DNA of 64,000 bases from an uncultured Ralstonia sp. (GTDB lineage: Bacteria; Pseudomonadota; Gammaproteobacteria; Burkholderiales; Burkholderiaceae). Position 1 is the first letter of the stretch. Each line of letters starts with the position of its first letter. Both the position numbers and the translations under genes were made by a program. The stretch covers positions 1 through 64,000 of the forward strand of contig CAJXMR010000002.1 of NCBI GenBank assembly GCA_913056305.1, read 5' to 3'. Shown here piece by piece: positions 63,630 through 64,000 of this stretch. The notes beneath the pieces are model-generated. The model saw only the letters and a program-made list of their open reading frames with translations, was not told the origin of the DNA and made no database searches.

Positions 63630-64000
63630 ATGCAAGGAATCCATGACAAGGTTTGCGCTGCAATGCTTGCCGCGGCGGTTGCATTGCTTGCCGCATGCGG
63701 TGGGGGTGGAGCAGGCTCGGGCAATGGCGGTGGCATGACTGCCCCGCCGGGTGGCGTTCAGCTGCAAGTGGTCTCATTCGGCGACAGCCTGTCGGACGTC
63801 GGGACCTATGCGCCAATCGCGAACGCGGCGGGTGGCGGGCGTTTCACGACCAACCCGGGGCAAGTGTGGACGCAAGATGTCGCGCAATACTACGGCGACA
63901 CGTTGAGCGCGGCGTTTACGATCGACCTCACACGTGCATTGACTGCGCAGGGCGGACTCGGCTACGCGGAGGGTGGTTCGACGGTTGCGACGCCGGCCAA
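63630..64000 (+). CDS. GDSL-family esterase/lipase lipoprotein, 3' end outside window
   Basis: Open from the ATG at 63630 (GGGGAGG before it) to the window end, 123 complete codons. A lipoprotein signal ends in LLAAC at Cys23, followed by a Gly/Ser-rich linker and then VVSFGDSLSDVGTY, the GDSL block with nucleophile Ser53. The Asn-Pro-Gly (TTNPGQVWTQDVAQYYG) segment matches outer-membrane-bound GDSL esterases. It presumably hydrolyses lipids or polymer esters outside the cell. Divergent from the phosphoesterase gene. Confidence 0.85.
   Translation, partial: MQGIHDKVCAAMLAAAVALLAACGGGGAGSGNGGGMTAPPGGVQLQVVSFGDSLSDVGTYAPIANAAGGGRFTTNPGQVWTQDVAQYYGDTLSAAFTIDLTRALTAQGGLGYAEGGSTVATPA

Overview
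The window is high-GC, tightly packed bacterial DNA of betaproteobacterial character. OmpC-type porin, NagR-type salicylate regulation, ferulate catabolism, an Entner-Doudoroff cluster with HexR-like operators and Burkholderiales-style regulators all point to Ralstonia or a close relative in the Burkholderiaceae. A plant- or soil-associated Ralstonia (for example the R. solanacearum complex) fits the hydroxycinnamate plus salicylate gene content, but the species is inference. I saw no rRNA, tRNA, CRISPR array, insertion sequence or prophage.

Layout. 1-3956 (-): RND efflux permease and membrane-fusion protein (adaptor truncated by the window edge). 4139-13462: a MarR regulator divergent from a ferulate/hydroxycinnamate block: hydratase/lyase, vanillin dehydrogenase, feruloyl-CoA synthase, exported tannase/feruloyl-esterase-family hydrolase, MFS uptake protein and porin. 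13584-14822: a Cys/Met-metabolism PLP enzyme. 14883-22928: complete salicylate-to-gentisate-to-pyruvate/fumarate operon (nagAa-G-H-Ab-I-K-L, -) with divergent nagR and an aromatic-acid MFS transporter. 23073-27695 (-): caa3-type cytochrome c oxidase. 27901-30447: small membrane protein, DUF3293 protein, universal stress protein and YceH. 30572-36843: edd, divergent zwf-pgl-glk, and hexR. 37060-38799: secreted sedolisin-type peptidase. 38841-45075 (-): livK-H-M-G-F-type ABC transporter followed by an alpha/beta hydrolase and a MarR regulator. 45586-49267: two-component system plus a DegP/HtrA protease with a PmrA-like box in front. 49563-51809: probable metal-handling trio (His/Met-repeat DUF2946 protein, Cys-motif outer-membrane barrel, TlpA-like thioredoxin). 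51973-54387: small conserved genes, a GFA-family protein and an ATP-grasp enzyme. 54397-61403: aconitase-family enzyme, double-winged-helix GntR regulator and signal-less solute-binding protein, divergent from a Tat-exported lactonase-type beta-propeller and an ACS-family MFS transporter. 61530-64000: secreted phospholipase C/acid phosphatase-type phosphoesterase and the start of a GDSL lipoprotein esterase.

How the genes work together. The first third reads as an aromatic-acid module: esters are cleaved outside the cytoplasm, acids enter through the porin and MFS carriers, the ferulate side chain is shortened to vanillin and then vanillate, and salicylate is hydroxylated to gentisate and opened to central metabolites. 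Sugar acids enter the Entner-Doudoroff route under HexR. The sequence shows several convincing operators: a perfect 19-bp palindrome before the ferulate genes, a 17-bp palindrome before nagAa/nagR, HexR-like sites between edd and zwf, and a PmrA-type direct repeat before the protease gene. The least explained and most interesting loci are the metal-handling trio at 49.5-51.8 kb and the aconitase/GntR/lactonase/MFS locus at 54.4-61.4 kb.
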